DNA of 64,000 nucleotides from Karalla daura (taxonomy: Eukaryota > Chordata > Actinopteri > Chaetodontiformes > Leiognathidae): positions 33,102,305-33,166,304 of the forward strand of contig CM055188.1 in NCBI GenBank assembly GCA_029224185.1. Reading direction: 5' to 3'. How positions within the stretch are numbered: the first letter of the stretch is position 1; every line of letters begins with the position of its first letter. A program made the translations under genes and the position numbers. Below, in pieces: positions 35,690-48,432 of the stretch. The notes under the pieces were generated by a model. The model had not been told where the DNA came from and did no database searches. It saw nothing but the letters and a program-made list of their open reading frames with translations.

Positions 35690-36430
35690 CAACTTTTGAT
35701 ATTGGTCTACAGAGTTCACGGTCATCTCAACCCAGAGCCCAAAGCAAGAGCAACAATCTCTCAAAGGCAAGTCAAGCTCGTCAGCTCGGTGAAGGCCAGC
35801 GCTGAGTTGGTCTACGCAATGTCCAAACAGTCGTCTTGTCCCCGACCAAGCCACCTCAACAAGAGTGTTGGTGTTCTAATGTTCTCCAACTACAGCTTCC
35901 CAAATGTCAGATGTGTCATATGTTAGATCAGAGTTAAATCAGTAGCCAAAGTCATTTAAAAGTCATCAGTTCAAGCTCCATTTGCAGAATGTCTAAAACT
36001 TCCAGGTCATGTTTGCTTGTTTTTATCCAACCAAGAGCCTAAAACAAGAGTCACTGTTGACTGGACATTCACAATACATTAATAAGGAGACTATAACTCC
36101 TCCATGTCCCCATGATATACCCATTTATATTTTCTTGACACTGGGTCATATATTTACCACAAATGGCTTAAATTTCATTAAATCTGCTCAAATAGCTTGC
36201 TGCCTATTTGAGAATAAATCAATAAGAAGTCATCGACTCGGAATGACTTGGCAATTTTAATATGCTTAACGATCGATTCAAAGCAACTTTTTGCTTTGGT
36301 CTACAGAATTTCCGACAGGGTCATGGTCTTGTTTCCTTGCATTTCCCCAAACCCAAAAACGTTATTAACCATGGACGGCAAAGAGCAGCCATCACTCTCA
36401 CTGACTTTTGAGGAGCTGCAACGAGGGCAA
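35690..36430 (+). repeat. Old tandem array, unit about 298 bp (about 2.5 units)
   Basis: CAACCCAGAGCCCAAAGCAAGAG at about 35729 recurs as CAACCAAGAGCCTAAAACAAGAG at about 36028 (299 bp apart). TTGGTCTACAGAGTTCACGGTCAT at about 35701 recurs as TTGGTCTACAGAATTTCC...GGTCAT at about 36296 (595 bp, two periods). CAACCCAG/ACCCAAAAAC continues in the third unit. The copies are well diverged and non-coding. Confidence 0.7.
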
Positions 36431-38235
36431 TCAATTTTCAAGTGATTCAACAAAATGGCTGAATCGAATGATTGTCTCAGCTTTGCACAAATCAAGTGCA
36501 TCTTCCTCACCTTTAAACATGTGAATAATGGTTCATATTTCTGCTAAGCTGGAGGTCCTCACTGCTGCCCTCTGAATCCTCTTTACTGAAAAAAAAAATA
36601 CTTCCATCTCTCTATTGACAGGGCAATCATAATATTCATAGGCTTGGATACAAGAGGAACCTTTTTTCCCATTTCAAAGCATCAACTTCCATTTTATCAA
36701 GAAGGCACTCAGCAATGTCACTTGCGCCATTAAGTCTATTCAAAGCATTTAATTCCAAACGTTACAGGACCGCCAACGATTGTCTTGAGAACTGTGGAGG
36801 CTGTCGAGTGGCTGCTGGCTCTCACCTGCCTGGCGCTGGCTGCTGAGTGTGGGAACAGATGATCTCCAGAATCCCTCAGTGATTACTCGTTACCTGGGAA
36901 TGGGTCTCTTCTGCTGCTGTAAACACTTGTGTCGTGAGCTTCAGATCAGCAGCGACAATAACACACAGCAGCTGTCACACCTTCGGCTCACACCAGCGTG
37001 ACAGATGAGCAGAAAGTTGCATGCCAGTGCACCTAAGAATCTAACAATTACCCAGGAATAAACTGCAAGTAGGGCTGTTGTTTGGTTTTTTTTAAGAATG
37101 GGGAATCGGGGATGAAAACACATTTTTTAACATGGCTTTACTGAATAACAAAGATAGAGACGTACGGCAGGTCCTGAGGCATCATCACGTCTTTATCCGA
37201 GCATATATTTTAAAACGCAGCTAAAAGAAAACAGACAAATTAATAGAATGTGATATGAAATATGAGAGTAAGCCAATGCCTCCATAGCTTCTGTTACAAC
37301 ACGGACAAATACCGTCTTTAACCACTTCAGATCCACTTAGGGGAAGAGTCCATTCTGCTCCCCTTCATGCCCATGACACACCTCTCAGCGTTTGGAGATG
37401 AATTAGATCATCCTCGAGCCCACCTGAGTCCACCTACTCATATTGGTCGTAGGGACCTTGACATGTTAAAGCACAAATACTCGGCTCATGCTCAAGTATT
37501 ACAGATATTTGGATTGGCTTTGTAAATTCTGCACGGGATGAACAGACCACCAAGTCGGGAAACCACTGAACCATTCGAGGTCCACTTTAAGCACTCAACG
37601 ACGTCAGCTGTTGACTGTGCTATCCTCTGACTTTCTTTTCACAAAATACAATAAATACCGGAGTTGTCTTCTTTGAGGGAGTGTAAAAAATAATGCCTTC
37701 CTGAAATATGAAAATGTCAAAAAGAAAAGGCCGTGGTATTCACATCCCGTATTAATTAGGGGTCCTGCTACCAGGAGGGTTTGAATGTTTGTGTTGAAGA
37801 ACAGAAACATTTGCATTACCCAAAGGGGAGCGTGTCAACAGGATCGATAGCGTAGTCTCCAAACTCCTCCAAAAAACTATCCGGCTCAGCACATCTTCTC
37901 CCTTGGAATTCTCTGGAATTAGCCAACACCAGATTCGCACACTTGCTGCCTCTGACATTTACACAACGCCACTGACTTCCTTTGAAACACACAATGGTAA
38001 GGCTTTCAGGTATTAAGCACCTGGTAAAAGGCCCTTCAACACCGGCGCTGCCTTCTTAGAAACTCTTCCCTCACCCCCCCAACCACCCCATTGTTGTTTC
38101 AGAGCTGTCACTGAATATACAGAGATCTCCTAGAGACACAGTCAAAGTGTGTGAGAGAAACAAACAGAACATCAGTCTCATTCTAAACCTGGAGGAAGGA
38201 GCCTTGAGACTGAGCTCTCTGGGTATTAACACGAA
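36431..38235. other. Intron 1 sequence with dispersed repeat Y copy B
   Basis: 37447-37560 (CACAAATACTCGGCTCATGCTCAAG ... GATGAACAGACCACC) matches the first half of repeat Y at 26585-26735 and 52908-53035. Otherwise unique and non-coding. Confidence 0.5.
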
Positions 38236-38330
38236 GGGAGGGTTGGAGGGGATGGAGTGGCGGGGGTGGGGTGAGGAGGGGAGGGGTTGGGGTGGAGGTG
38301 GGGAGGGGGAGGGGGGGCGGGGGGGGGGGG
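38236..38330. repeat. G-rich block, quadruplex-prone
   Basis: Ninety-five bases made almost wholly of GGGG, GGTG, GAGG and GGGGCGGG words ending in a 12-G run. Many runs of three or more G at short spacing satisfy the simple G-quadruplex pattern on the plus strand, which is the template side relative to ptprg. Confidence 0.85.
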
Positions 38331-39910
38331 ACAAGGAATTAATGAAATGGGTTTAGCACTGGAGTGGAAAAGTGGCTATCAAGTTAGTGTAAAACTCATA
38401 GCCTGCATTGGACTATACTGGATTAATCTTTATTTACCACTTATGTCATACGTTAGTGATGAATGGGCTGCCATTAACAATGTCTGTGATGAAGTACACG
38501 AGGTAGAATTCAAGCCGGTCACAAGCTTTATCCAAAAAATAATAGTGCGTCAATGTGACCTGTTCATCATTCTTTTTGAACACATTTGAAGGGAAGTTGC
38601 CCAAATTTGTCATAGACTCCGTGGCCGTGATTAGCGAGGGAGGACGCGTCTGAATGTGTGGAGAAAACTATATGACTGCAGCAGTGGTCACTAATACATG
38701 CAGACCACTGAACAGTGGTGCAAAAACACTAAGTGGAGCTTAGTAGATGGGCTTCAGTTATCATTATTGAAGTAGATGGTAGTTAGTTATGTAGTGTTTA
38801 TTATTATTATGATTATTGACTGTATGTACACAGTAGTTAGGAGCAAGGAAAGGCAAGCAAGCTAGGAGAAAATAAGATCAAATATCAGACATAGGATTGT
38901 AGGTTACTTTGCTGTGGCTGAAACACATAAAAAGCCTCATACATCATGTAATAAAAGCCTTGTTTTAAAAGAAGTTGCAGGAGGCACAAACTAAATTAGT
39001 ATTAAGCTGCAAAAATACAATCAACACATTATGGATATATGGATATCAAATTCACATATGCATTTAATAGAAAAACCCACTTGCCACTATATGAAAAGCA
39101 TGGATATGAAAGTGTTATATATATTGTATGAAAGCGTTATGGTCTGTTCTGATCTGATTAGCTATTGCACTATATATCCCAAAATCTCCCCGTGTGTAAG
39201 GGTCAGGAAATGAATGGGGGGGGGCTATAGCCTCAGAGATAATTCTCTGAAAAAAAGAAAGGAAAAAAATGCTTTTCAGAGTTCTCAAGTCAAAAAAAAG
39301 TCAAAGTCAAAGGTTGATTATACTCATTATCCCACCTTCTCATCTGGGTAAAAAGAACAAAATTCTTTCTGTAAAGTGATTGGGAGATTGTGTAGATGAC
39401 ATGTATGATTATCACTGCAGCCAACCACAGAATAACACTTTCCTTCAGAAAAAAAACTTTTGTCCCATGTGAGTTTGGCTCTGGTGGATGACGGGGAAAT
39501 AATTGACAGTGCGGGTGTTCTTTGGTTTGGATATGAAGGTTAAAAAAAGTATTTTAATTATCTGAGCTCCACTCAAAAAATAAGGTATTCCGTTGATACC
39601 TTTAGGCATTAAAAAAAAGACACAGCAACTGTCTGAAACACATTAAAAAAGATTAGATTTTACCACTGTAGGTGAATTTATCCTTTGAGGGTTTGAAAAA
39701 TTACAATGCTGTTTGCTGAATCCAGAAATAGGCTGTTCTCACTACTGTGTCACTTGTACGCATCATTATTTTCTTGTTGTTTTACCATGAGTTTCTCATT
39801 ATCATTACAGCAGCTCTGTAAATTAAATGTATTGAAGACATCTATTCAAATAGTGAAGCTGAGGAATCGCATGTTTATCAATGAGTTCAGTCACAACAGG
39901 CTGATTGATA
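38331..39910. other. Intron 1 sequence, nothing recognised
   Basis: AT-rich, non-coding. G8 at 39218-39226 is the only simple tract of note. Confidence 0.5.
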
Positions 39911-40075
39911 ATGTATAGATAGATGATGCATAGATAGGCAAACAGACACGTAATGTATAGATCCATAAATCGACAGATGAACATCGATGTATAGGAAATG
40001 TATAAACACACATGTATTTGCACGACATATAGATCGATAAATATGAATAGATATATGATGTATAGATGAGCATAG
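39911..40075. repeat. Degenerate (GATA/TAGA)n region
   Basis: Repeated ATAGAT, GATGTATAG and ATCGATAAAT words suggest an old tetranucleotide array decaying next to repeat X. Confidence 0.6.
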
Positions 40076-40108
40076 ACATCATCTTCCAGTACGAAAAATC
40101 AAGCAAAC

Positions 40109-40228
40109 GCGGAAGTGACTTTTCTTGCAATACCAGTGAGATCCTCTAGGCCTGGCTCCGTAAAACACTTTCTCCAATACACACCCAGTCAAAAAAAAAC
40201 AACATTTTCAATCATGAAATACTCATTT
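40109..40228 (-). repeat. Dispersed repeat X, copy B
   Basis: Reverse complement of 8721-8838 with few differences, including GACTGGGTGTGTATTGGAGAAAGTGTTTT and GGTATTGCAAGAAAAGTCACTTCCGC read on the minus strand. This is the closest pair among the three copies. Confidence 0.8.
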
Positions 40229-40255
40229 GATAAGTTTTGTTTTTCACAAATCATA

Positions 40256-40276
40256 CCCCCCCCCCCCCCCCCCCCC
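40256..40276. repeat. C21 homopolymer
   Basis: Twenty-one consecutive C, 28 bp from the end of repeat X copy B. Confidence 0.95.
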
Positions 40277-40504
40277 AGCCCTACCCACCCTATGGTTTCT
40301 GCTGGCTCCATTAGAAGAATGGCAGCCCCCTGCAACTCTAACATCATCAAGCGTCCTTCACAAACCAGTGGGCGACGTCAAGGAGGGTTGGGGCTTGACA
40401 TAGACCTATACCATCGGCCTAAACATGCATCAATATATCACATGTATAGACATATAATGCATATAGCTAATAAAAATAAAGAACAAATATAAAGAAGATA
40501 TAGA

Positions 40505-40570
40505 CGGACAGATAGACAGATAGATAGATAGATACTTCATTGATCCCTATGTATTGCACCTTTCAGGTCC
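40505..40570 (-). repeat. LINE-like 3' tail ending in (GATA)n
   Basis: Read on the minus strand, GGGATCAATGAAGTATCTATCTATC is the typical tail phrase of an abundant fish LINE followed by its (TATC)n. The rest of the element was not recognised to the right. Confidence 0.5.
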
Positions 40571-41283
40571 AACACACAAACCTGCACACCATGTAATATC
40601 ACACAGTCCTATCACACTGCAAGCTTGTGTTGAAGTGTTGAAGATTAGCCTCAAAAATCCAAATGCTGTTGCCAAAACAAATTATTTCAATAATCTTTGA
40701 CACAAATTTAAATAATTAATATGTTAAAAATAAGTCAACTGAGAAGGGAACAGCACTGTTAAGCCTCCAGATGCATAAAACAATAGCCCCCAGGTGTGCA
40801 AATCAGCAGCTGAAGCCAAGGATCTAAGGACTTGTCAGGCTTGCATTCTGTTGCTGCTCCACTTGAACAAAACACTTGTCTCCGTCCTGACAGTGATAAC
40901 TACTATACACAGCAACTACCACTGTGGAGCTTCAAGAGCCAAGGTAATGACTGCATTTTTCAAAGATGCTGCAGTGACTGTATTGTGAAATAAAAGTGAC
41001 CTAAATGCATAGCAACAAAAGTACAATAATGAGCATGTAATTCATGCCAATGTACAAAATAAATAAATAAATAATAATCAATTCATCACATGCTACCCGA
41101 CAAGATGCAACTGGGTTATTTTATATTCTGCATGTGACACGCAGATAAAAAACATGGCTGGCCACATCCTATATCTACAGGTGATTGTCACCATAATTCA
41201 CAGCGAGCCCAGCAGATGGGGAGCATAGCCTACTTTTCTATTCTTTTTTTGTTTTTCCCCTCCCCCTTATTCTCAATCACTGG

Positions 41284-41318
<35 letters not shown>

Positions 41319-41751
41319 CATACACACACACACACATACACATGTGTGTAAACAATGAGCGCCAGGCGAACACGTACTGTGTTGACCCACAATAATACAA
41401 TGCAGGAAGAGGAGGGAGGCTGCCTGGAGGTTCCATTGTGTCCAGTCTCGACAGGGGTAGGAACTGACTGACAGTTCAGCTGTAAGCAACGCTGACACGG
41501 TATCACATCGCTGCAAGATTGTTAAAAGGGAGCGAGAGGGAGAGAGGGGACGTGGCAACTGAAGGACAAAGGACATTTATTGATATGGCCGAGTCCTTGA
41601 GTGCAGCAGTATATGTCCTTCAGTGACAGAGCCTTATTGCCTGGACATTAATCACTATTGTCATGGAGCAACGGGAAATAAGTGCACTAGTTTCCCCCCC
41701 AACAGCATTCTTTCCTTCCCTTGTTTCAGGCAGACTGGTCCAATCCAGCGC

Positions 41752-41754
<3 letters not shown>
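40571..41754. other. Intron 1 sequence with a TA/CA cluster
   Basis: A compound TATA/CACA microsatellite lies at 41284-41345. The remainder is unique and non-coding. Confidence 0.55.

Positions 41755-41842
<88 letters not shown>
41755..41842. repeat. (TG)44 microsatellite
   Basis: Perfect TG tract of 88 bp, the longest dinucleotide array in the window. Confidence 0.97.
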
Positions 41843-41844
<2 letters not shown>

Positions 41845-42934
41845 TATGTGCGTGTTTTGGGTTGGATGTTACAAGGACAGATGAAATGATTTGGAGTGAA
41901 GTGGCTGTGAGTCATTCTAAATGATTAAAATGCTACTGTGACCGGCTCGGGGAGTATCTTGGCTGAAAAGAGCGAGTGAACCCAACCATACTCACCAAGT
42001 AATGAAGTGATGACTGATTGCCTTGATTAACATAAGTTATACAAATAAAACAGTTTAATCAAAATTAATGTCAAATTACTATAATTATCTCGTGAAATAA
42101 AGCGCTGGTCCCTTTAATGTCGAGCTGGAATGGTGCAACCCCCGGACATGGCGCAGCAGATGTATGTGTGGACCCTCCGAACGACAAATAAATATGAAGA
42201 TTAAATGACCCTCTGTGTGTTATCGACTGGGTCTTTACGAACACACAACAAATCTATTCCTTCCTACTTCTTCATATCTCCTGCGAATGGGGAGCAGAAC
42301 AAAGTTCATCATGCTAATACAGGACCACCATTTGTTTAAATAATCATAAATAAGCAACCCGCAGGCATTTGTTTTATTGTGAAAAATGATTTCAGTCTGC
42401 AAATCTGCTCCGATTGGACATTTCCTAATACATTTGATTGAATCCATCTATTATCCTACCAGCCAGGGCAAAAACAGACTTGTGTTTTAATTAACTGATT
42501 AGCTTTTAAACTGGATGAATGCAGAAAGTACCACGACTCTATGCCATATATGTTTCCTGAATGAATCCTTTCAAAGTAAAAGCTCTTATGCATACATAGA
42601 TACAAACATAAAACCTTTACCAGTTTTTGCTGTCTTATTCATAGGGAGAAAATTGCCATGGTGATTGAGTAGTTGGTTGCAGCCATGGATACAGCAGAAT
42701 CACAGGAGGAATTAGAAGATGAGGAAGAACAATATGTTCAATGCCACATTTCACCAAATGTCGGAGATATGGGAGATGATCGAAATTCATATTTGTGTCA
42801 CACTCGTATTTTAGTTTTTCGTAAAAACAACTCTTCCACTGTGAAAATCTGCTGGGTATAAAGCACTAGTGGAAAATGTAGGATAGCGGGATCTGGGCTG
42901 TCTGTATGCAAATGTCATATCAATCATTATCTTA
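41843..42934. other. Intron 1 sequence, nothing recognised
   Basis: Unique AT-rich DNA. A small acidic frame at 42673-42861 has no recognisable domain and lacks support as a gene. Confidence 0.5.
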
Positions 42935-43255
42935 TCTGCTTTGTACCTTAACAGTGTCTTGGGGGTTCTGCTGGAGCCCGTCTCCTAGGCAGGGAATCAT
43001 CCCTGGACAGGTCACCAGGACACACACACACACACAATTCACTCTCACTCTAGCACCTAGAGGCAATTTGGTCTCCAATCAATATGAACATGCATGTTTT
43101 TGGACTGTGGGAGGGAAGACAGGAAAAACATGTAAGCTCCCCACAGAAAACTCTAGGTTTGAGAAGAAGTCGAACCTCACTGTTTTCTTCTCACTTCTCA
43201 ACCTTCTCACTGTTTTGGGACAGCACTAACCACTCTACCACTGTGTCTTGCTATC
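42935..43255 (-). mobile_element. SINE, near full length, tRNA-like head on the right
   Basis: Read on the plus strand: TGTCTTGGGGGTTCTGCTGGAGCC, ATCCCTGGACAGGTCACCAGG, short CA run, GAGGCAATTTGGTCTCCAATCAA, GCATGTTTTTGGACTGTGGGAGG, and at the right end GACAGCACTAACCACTCTACCACTGTG. That last phrase is the antisense of a tRNA-like A-box region. A second fragment of the same head type lies at 43376-43440 (GGATTCGAACCAAGGGACC). Same family as 54248-54580. Confidence 0.7.
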
Positions 43256-43375
43256 CTATGGCTAGACATAGTAAAACAATTAAGATTAAGACATCACTTG
43301 CCCTGGAAACACACTGCTTTTTGTAAATGTTCTTACATTATATTGGATAACGTATGCATAATATAATACAATATC

Positions 43376-43440
43376 AGGATTCGAACCAAGGGACCTTCTT
43401 ACTGCTCAGCCACAATGCTATTCACCAGCTCGCCATGATT
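43376..43440 (-). mobile_element. SINE head fragment
   Basis: ATTCGAACCAAGGGACCTTCTTACTG...CACAATGCTATTCACC is the antisense of a tRNA-derived SINE head (B-box-like TTCGAA). The body is missing. Confidence 0.5.
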
Positions 43441-46227
43441 TCTATCATAAGATGAAATTAATTCCCAAGTTACATGTATAAATATACAAGGTCAACATGC
43501 TGTTAACCCACTGCCTCTGTGATGTCCGTTCCCGGTGTCAGGTCACAAACCCCATCCCACCCAACCGTGACGGCAACTGGGAATAGGACCGGGAAAAAAA
43601 CCCTTAATGCACATATCAAACAAATTCAGATGTTAAAAGCATGATTGACAAGCCAAGGCTAAGAGGAATGTCAAAAAATAAATATTTTGATTTGGTTACT
43701 GATAAATAATACTGCTTTTATCGCATTTTGCATTTGTATGCATGTTCACTTACTAAGACTTTTACATTTCAAGACAAAATGGTTTAATTTAAAGGAGGCC
43801 ACTGACCCAACAGAGGCTCACGTACACAGAGGAGCCAATCACAGCTGTACACCTATTGGGAACGGTGATGAGAGTGCTTTGAAAGACACAAAACACATAA
43901 AAATCCACTCAAACACACACAAAATGTTTTTCCAATGTGTGAAGATGTCTAGTTCTGCAACAGCAACTGAAGTCCAAACTGAGTTCGACTCGCATCCTCT
44001 GACACGAGCTTTTCTTTCATATCGCTACAGTGAGTGTCTTTGATTTCTTATGCAGTAACCGCCAACTTTCATCATTTCCAGCATCATTTCACATCATGAA
44101 AACACACAGTGTGTCTTCAGTCGATTTCTGAGTGCTGACGGCGACTCAGAGCGAGGCACACGTGGTGTCTCTGCACGTGGACACAAAGACCTGCCGATCA
44201 CCGGCCCCAGGGCAAAGAAAGAAAAACAATCAAATACAAAAAATGTGAAAAATGATAGAGTAAATGCTTCTACGAGAGAGGATTTGTGATTCGCAGTCTT
44301 GCACAGATTAAACATCAAACTGCCCCTGATGCCGTGTCATCAGTGTTTGCTATGTTAGTCACTTACAATAAGTGTGTGAACGGGTGAATGTGATTCTGCT
44401 GGTACTAGGAAATTAATTGGGACAAATACACCCAAACCCTGTCGATGTACCATAATGTCAAAATCTAAATGACACATGTTTATCAGAATTTGTTCCAGAC
44501 TGCCAAACACCAGGTTTCAACAAAACTGTCTGATTTTCAAAACTGTACTCTTACTTATGAAAGAATGTGTGTTTTAATGTTAATTTATGCATGTAGCTTT
44601 GGTGATTTTGTTTGAATATTTTTTTTCCAAAATCATAATTGTGGCCAAAGGCTTACCTAAAACACAAATGAATCACAGTTTGGGCTTCAGTATCAAGCTC
44701 AGGCCTCCCTGATATGCAATTTCCCACGTACAAAATTCACCCCAACACTCCAAAAACTGATACCAAATATTATCAATTGCTAAAAGACAAAAGACAAACA
44801 ATAAAACCAAACACACAATGCATTACAGCCAGTACATTTAGATTTGACATTTTCTGTAATTTGGCAGCTTCAAGGGTAGTTTGGGGTTTGATGTCCTCTC
44901 TGTTGCACCTTCCCTGAGCAATAATCGCCAAATGTTTTTGAATCACTAAACATTGGCCACAGCCTAACCACCAAAACACAATCCAGGCTACAGTCTCAAG
45001 CCGGCTCCACCAACACTACAAACAATGTTTTTAATCACAAAATGACATTGTTGTTTTAAAGTTTATCCAGTGTAATTAGACTGGCAGATAAGCTAGTCAT
45101 TAAATTCGAAAGCAATAAGCAAAGGATGAGCATCGCCCGCAAAAAGGGATAAACAGCCAGTTATCTGCACAAGCGAAAAGTGATTACAGTTGCAATGTTT
45201 CCCCATCGGACCATTTAGTGGGTGGCACAGGCAGCTGGTGGAGAGACAACAGATAACGGCGTGCCGAGCCCATCCGTGATCCAAGACTTGAGCATACGTT
45301 TACTGATGCTATTTATAAAACCGAGAGAAAGTTACTTCTGAGGTGTTCTGTCAGTTCTGTGTGTGTCGAACCAATTACTCAGAGAAGGTGGAGGAGGACC
45401 TTGATGATGCTGCTGCCAACACAAGTGATGTCCGGACAGCTGGTATCCTGCTGGCACAGCAGTATATCAAGACCTCATTAATAACAGTAATGGCATGTTT
45501 GCTCTCTAATGTTGTGTATGCCGCGGGCAGCGAGGGTGTTATCTGAAAGGGGGTATGCGCCAATGGCCATTACAGTTGTCAAAAAAATGGCAAGTGTTTT
45601 TATCTAATTCCCCCCAAATCCTGGTTTCATTGAGGCCCTATTGTCAAGGCTACCAATTATCCCCCTTCATCCTCTCTATTGTGAAGCCAGGGCAGTCCTA
45701 TAAGCACATGATGTGCAATAATTTCCTCATTACATAAGTGATGTAATCAGGAGGATTTCTATTATTAATGTCTAGCTGCGCTTCTGATGATGGTGACGAC
45801 AAGAGAGCTGCCGTTTCAAAGCGCGGTTTAAAACAAATGTCACTGTATTTATCGGAACACAGTTTTCAACACAACTCCTGGTATAGTCTTCAAACAGAAT
45901 TTTTAATTTTCATATTGTTCTTGGCAGCGCTTTGGCTGGGCCACAAGTCAGAGAAAAGGCATTCCAGACTGCGTCTCCAGATGAGGAACAAATAGCAGGC
46001 CAGCCTTATCGGCAGCGGTGCCATTACGATCTGAGACGCCCTCTTGGCATCTGCTATTTCCATGTTGACTTGAACGTCAGATGAGTCAAGTTAAGCTCAG
46101 TTATGTGACAGTGAACAAATAGTTAAATTGGATTTATCCTGCACCACTTTCCAGCCGGTCAACCGGTCGGCTCGCACTGCCGTTCAGCTGTGTGTGTCAG
46201 AGGTCTGGCAAAACATGCCATGTGAGA
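43441..46227. other. Intron 1, unique sequence
   Basis: No exon recognised. 45060-45300 is unique sequence with several AGATAA words and is a candidate regulatory block. Frames such as 45343-45546 have no family signature. Confidence 0.4.
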
Positions 46228-46390
46228 AAACTCAGCTGTGTTCAGGGCTTTGGAAGACTACAAGTCCATACAGCTGCAAAACTAAGGACGTGGAAGCATG
46301 GAAGTGGGGGATTTTGGGGGAAAGAGAGAAGGGGGGTGACTCAGAGAAGAACCCTTCTCCTGCGTTACATCACTGCTTCTTTTCTATAGT
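46228..46390 (+). repeat. Detached unit of the 47.3-48.0 kb array
   Basis: GCTTTGGAAGACTACAAGTCCATACAGCTGCAAAACTAAGGAC, GGAAGCATGGAAGTGGGGG and GGGGTGACTCAGAGAAGAA closely match 47691-47790 and, less closely, 47411-47500. It lies 1.1 kb left of the array in the same orientation. Confidence 0.75.
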
Positions 46391-47289
46391 GGATGATTGC
46401 TGCCACAGGGCAAGATATTTTTACCAGCACTACAAGTATTCTAGAGATAGAGATACTCCACAGCAATGGTATTATAATTTATTATGATTCACACATATGA
46501 CACTGACACAACCACTTTCCAAATTCTCAAAATGGTTTCATGGCAGATACCAGGCTGCAAAACTAGTGGGCAATATTGGCTTATCACATATACATCTATC
46601 AACATGCATGTCAGATGCCAAATCATTTGCATTTTCAGTGCAGAAAAGCCAAAATTGTTTGTGGTAGTTTATCCAGCAGAGTCCTAACGAGCTTGTTTTG
46701 AAGAGCAAAAGTTATCACTCAAACAATATGTACATTTCTGTAATAAAAGACAATGAAAATACTAATTAGGTAAGATGATGTCATGTCATAATCATCTAAT
46801 ACATATTAAGCTTATTAATTTCCAAACACCCATAGGGGTTTCAGAGGGCTAAAATTTAGATTTTTACATTAAAATAGTAAAACTGAAGTTTTGAGACCAC
46901 CACTAAAAAAGTTATTTGGATGCATTTAACCATCCACTTAGAGGTTGCCAAGTATAATTTCAGAATTGTTCATAACGTAATGATTTTGTTATTTATAGGG
47001 GAAATTATACATGAAAACAAGTTGAATATGAAAGGAAACTACAAAAAAAAAAATCAAAGAATACATCTTGGGATTATTGCAAAAAGTTGTGTGTTGCTCA
47101 TTTTGACAAGGTCATCATTAATTTCTGTTATATAATTTCCAGAGTGGGATGAATAAACACTCATTCTGAGACTTCATGCATTTCCTTGGTGTTTAGATTA
47201 ATATACATTCACACAACATTTTCAGCACCAATTTACTGTACTGCAAAACTGCATTTCATAAATCTGTAAAAACCTAACTCAATTGCAAC
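46391..47289. other. Intron 1 sequence, nothing recognised
   Basis: AT-rich, apparently unique, non-coding. Confidence 0.5.
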
Positions 47290-47960
47290 CATCCATGTTG
47301 CTCATTTTTATCCTCGGTTCTTTTATCCACCCAGTTAACCTACATAGGGCACCACCAAAATCCACACTCAACTCATTTATCCATCATTTTCTATGTCAAA
47401 AGTTGACTGAGCTTTAGAGGGCTACTAGTCGCCACAGCTGCAAAATTTAGGATGGGGGGGGTTAGGGAAGAGGAGGGGGATGTGACTCATAGAAGAAGTA
47501 ATCTGCGTTTTATCACAATTTTCCTCTTTGAAGCAGTGCCAACCTGGGTTTCTGATACCTGTACTCAACCTCGCACCCAATCCAAAAAGATGGTGCTGCT
47601 GATTTTCGACCTCTGACTTTCTTTCCACCCAGTTAACCCACACAGGGTCCATCCCATCCATCCATCATTTGCTTTAACAAAAACTGACACAAGGCTTTGG
47701 AAGGCTACAAGTCCATACAGCTGCAAAACTAAGGACAAGGAAGCATGGATGTGGGGGGATGAGGAGGGTAGGGGGGGTACTCGGAGCAGTGCCAAACTAG
47801 GTTTCTGACATCTGTACCAACCTAACACTTCCTCAAATCCAATCCCAACTAATGATGCTGCTAATTTTCAATCCTTTTTTCACTCGGTTAACTTACACGG
47901 GGCACTAACAAAATATCCATACATATCTCATCCATCATTTAGTCTTTCAAAAATGGACTG
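47290..47960 (+). repeat. Old tandem array, units about 290 and 265 bp
   Basis: CCACCCAGTTAACC(T/C)ACA.AGGG recurs at about 47329, 47627 and (as CACTCGGTTAACTTACACGGGGC) 47881. CATCCATCATTT recurs at about 47380, 47658 and 47930. CACAGCTGCAAAA recurs at 47435 and 47718 (TACAGCTGCAAAA). GCAGTGCCAA.CT.GGTTTCTGA recurs at about 47534 and 47788. Two full diverged units plus a partial third, with purine-rich GGGGG stretches inside each. One more unit is detached at 46228-46390. Confidence 0.75.
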
Positions 47961-48359
47961 ACATCAGAACAATGTTGCACCAGATGTTGTGACCCGGTTC
48001 GCATCCCTCTCTCTCTTGTCTATCTCTTCAAAGACTTAGACGCAAGTCATGTATGATACACCATTAACATAGCTGCTGCCATGACTATGAGGAGATATTC
48101 CGGGAAAAAAAATCTCTGGAGAGTCCACAGGCAGCTGTGATGAACTGTTATCCAGCGGTGTTAAGCAATGGCTTGTGCTGCACCAATACCTTCAGCATGT
48201 TAATATTCAGAGCGAACCATCAATCTTCTTTAATAGTTAAACCTCCAGTTGCGCATCGTTTGACAGGGTCACTGAAACCACCGATAGACCCCTGGAATCT
48301 CTAAAACCGGCATCAACCGCCCCTCATCTCCGCTTTTACCAACAGACAGACAGACAGAG
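47961..48359. other. Intron 1 just downstream of exon 1
   Basis: Unique sequence with a (CAGA)n run at 48343-48360. No gene. Confidence 0.5.
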
Positions 48360-48413
48360 AGGGAGATAGACAGACGAACACCGGGACCGGTTGATAAGTG
48401 AAGGGCGTGAGGG

Positions 48414-48432
48414 GTACGGTTGATAACCGTAC
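48414..48432. repeat. 8-bp-arm inverted repeat GTACGGTT-gat-AACCGTAC
   Basis: Perfect palindromic arms around a 3-bp spacer, about 460 bp inside intron 1. GGTTGATAA also occurs just left at 48389. The arms resemble MYB-type (AACCG) or grainyhead-type half sites; the function is unknown. Confidence 0.7.

Noticed and set aside
43376..43440. tRNA gene suggested by a TTCGAA box
   Set aside because: No cloverleaf or complete A box; it fits a SINE head fragment better.
45343..45546. 67-codon frame with a Cys-rich, acidic N-terminus
   Set aside because: No family signature, no splice signals of note and AT-rich context.
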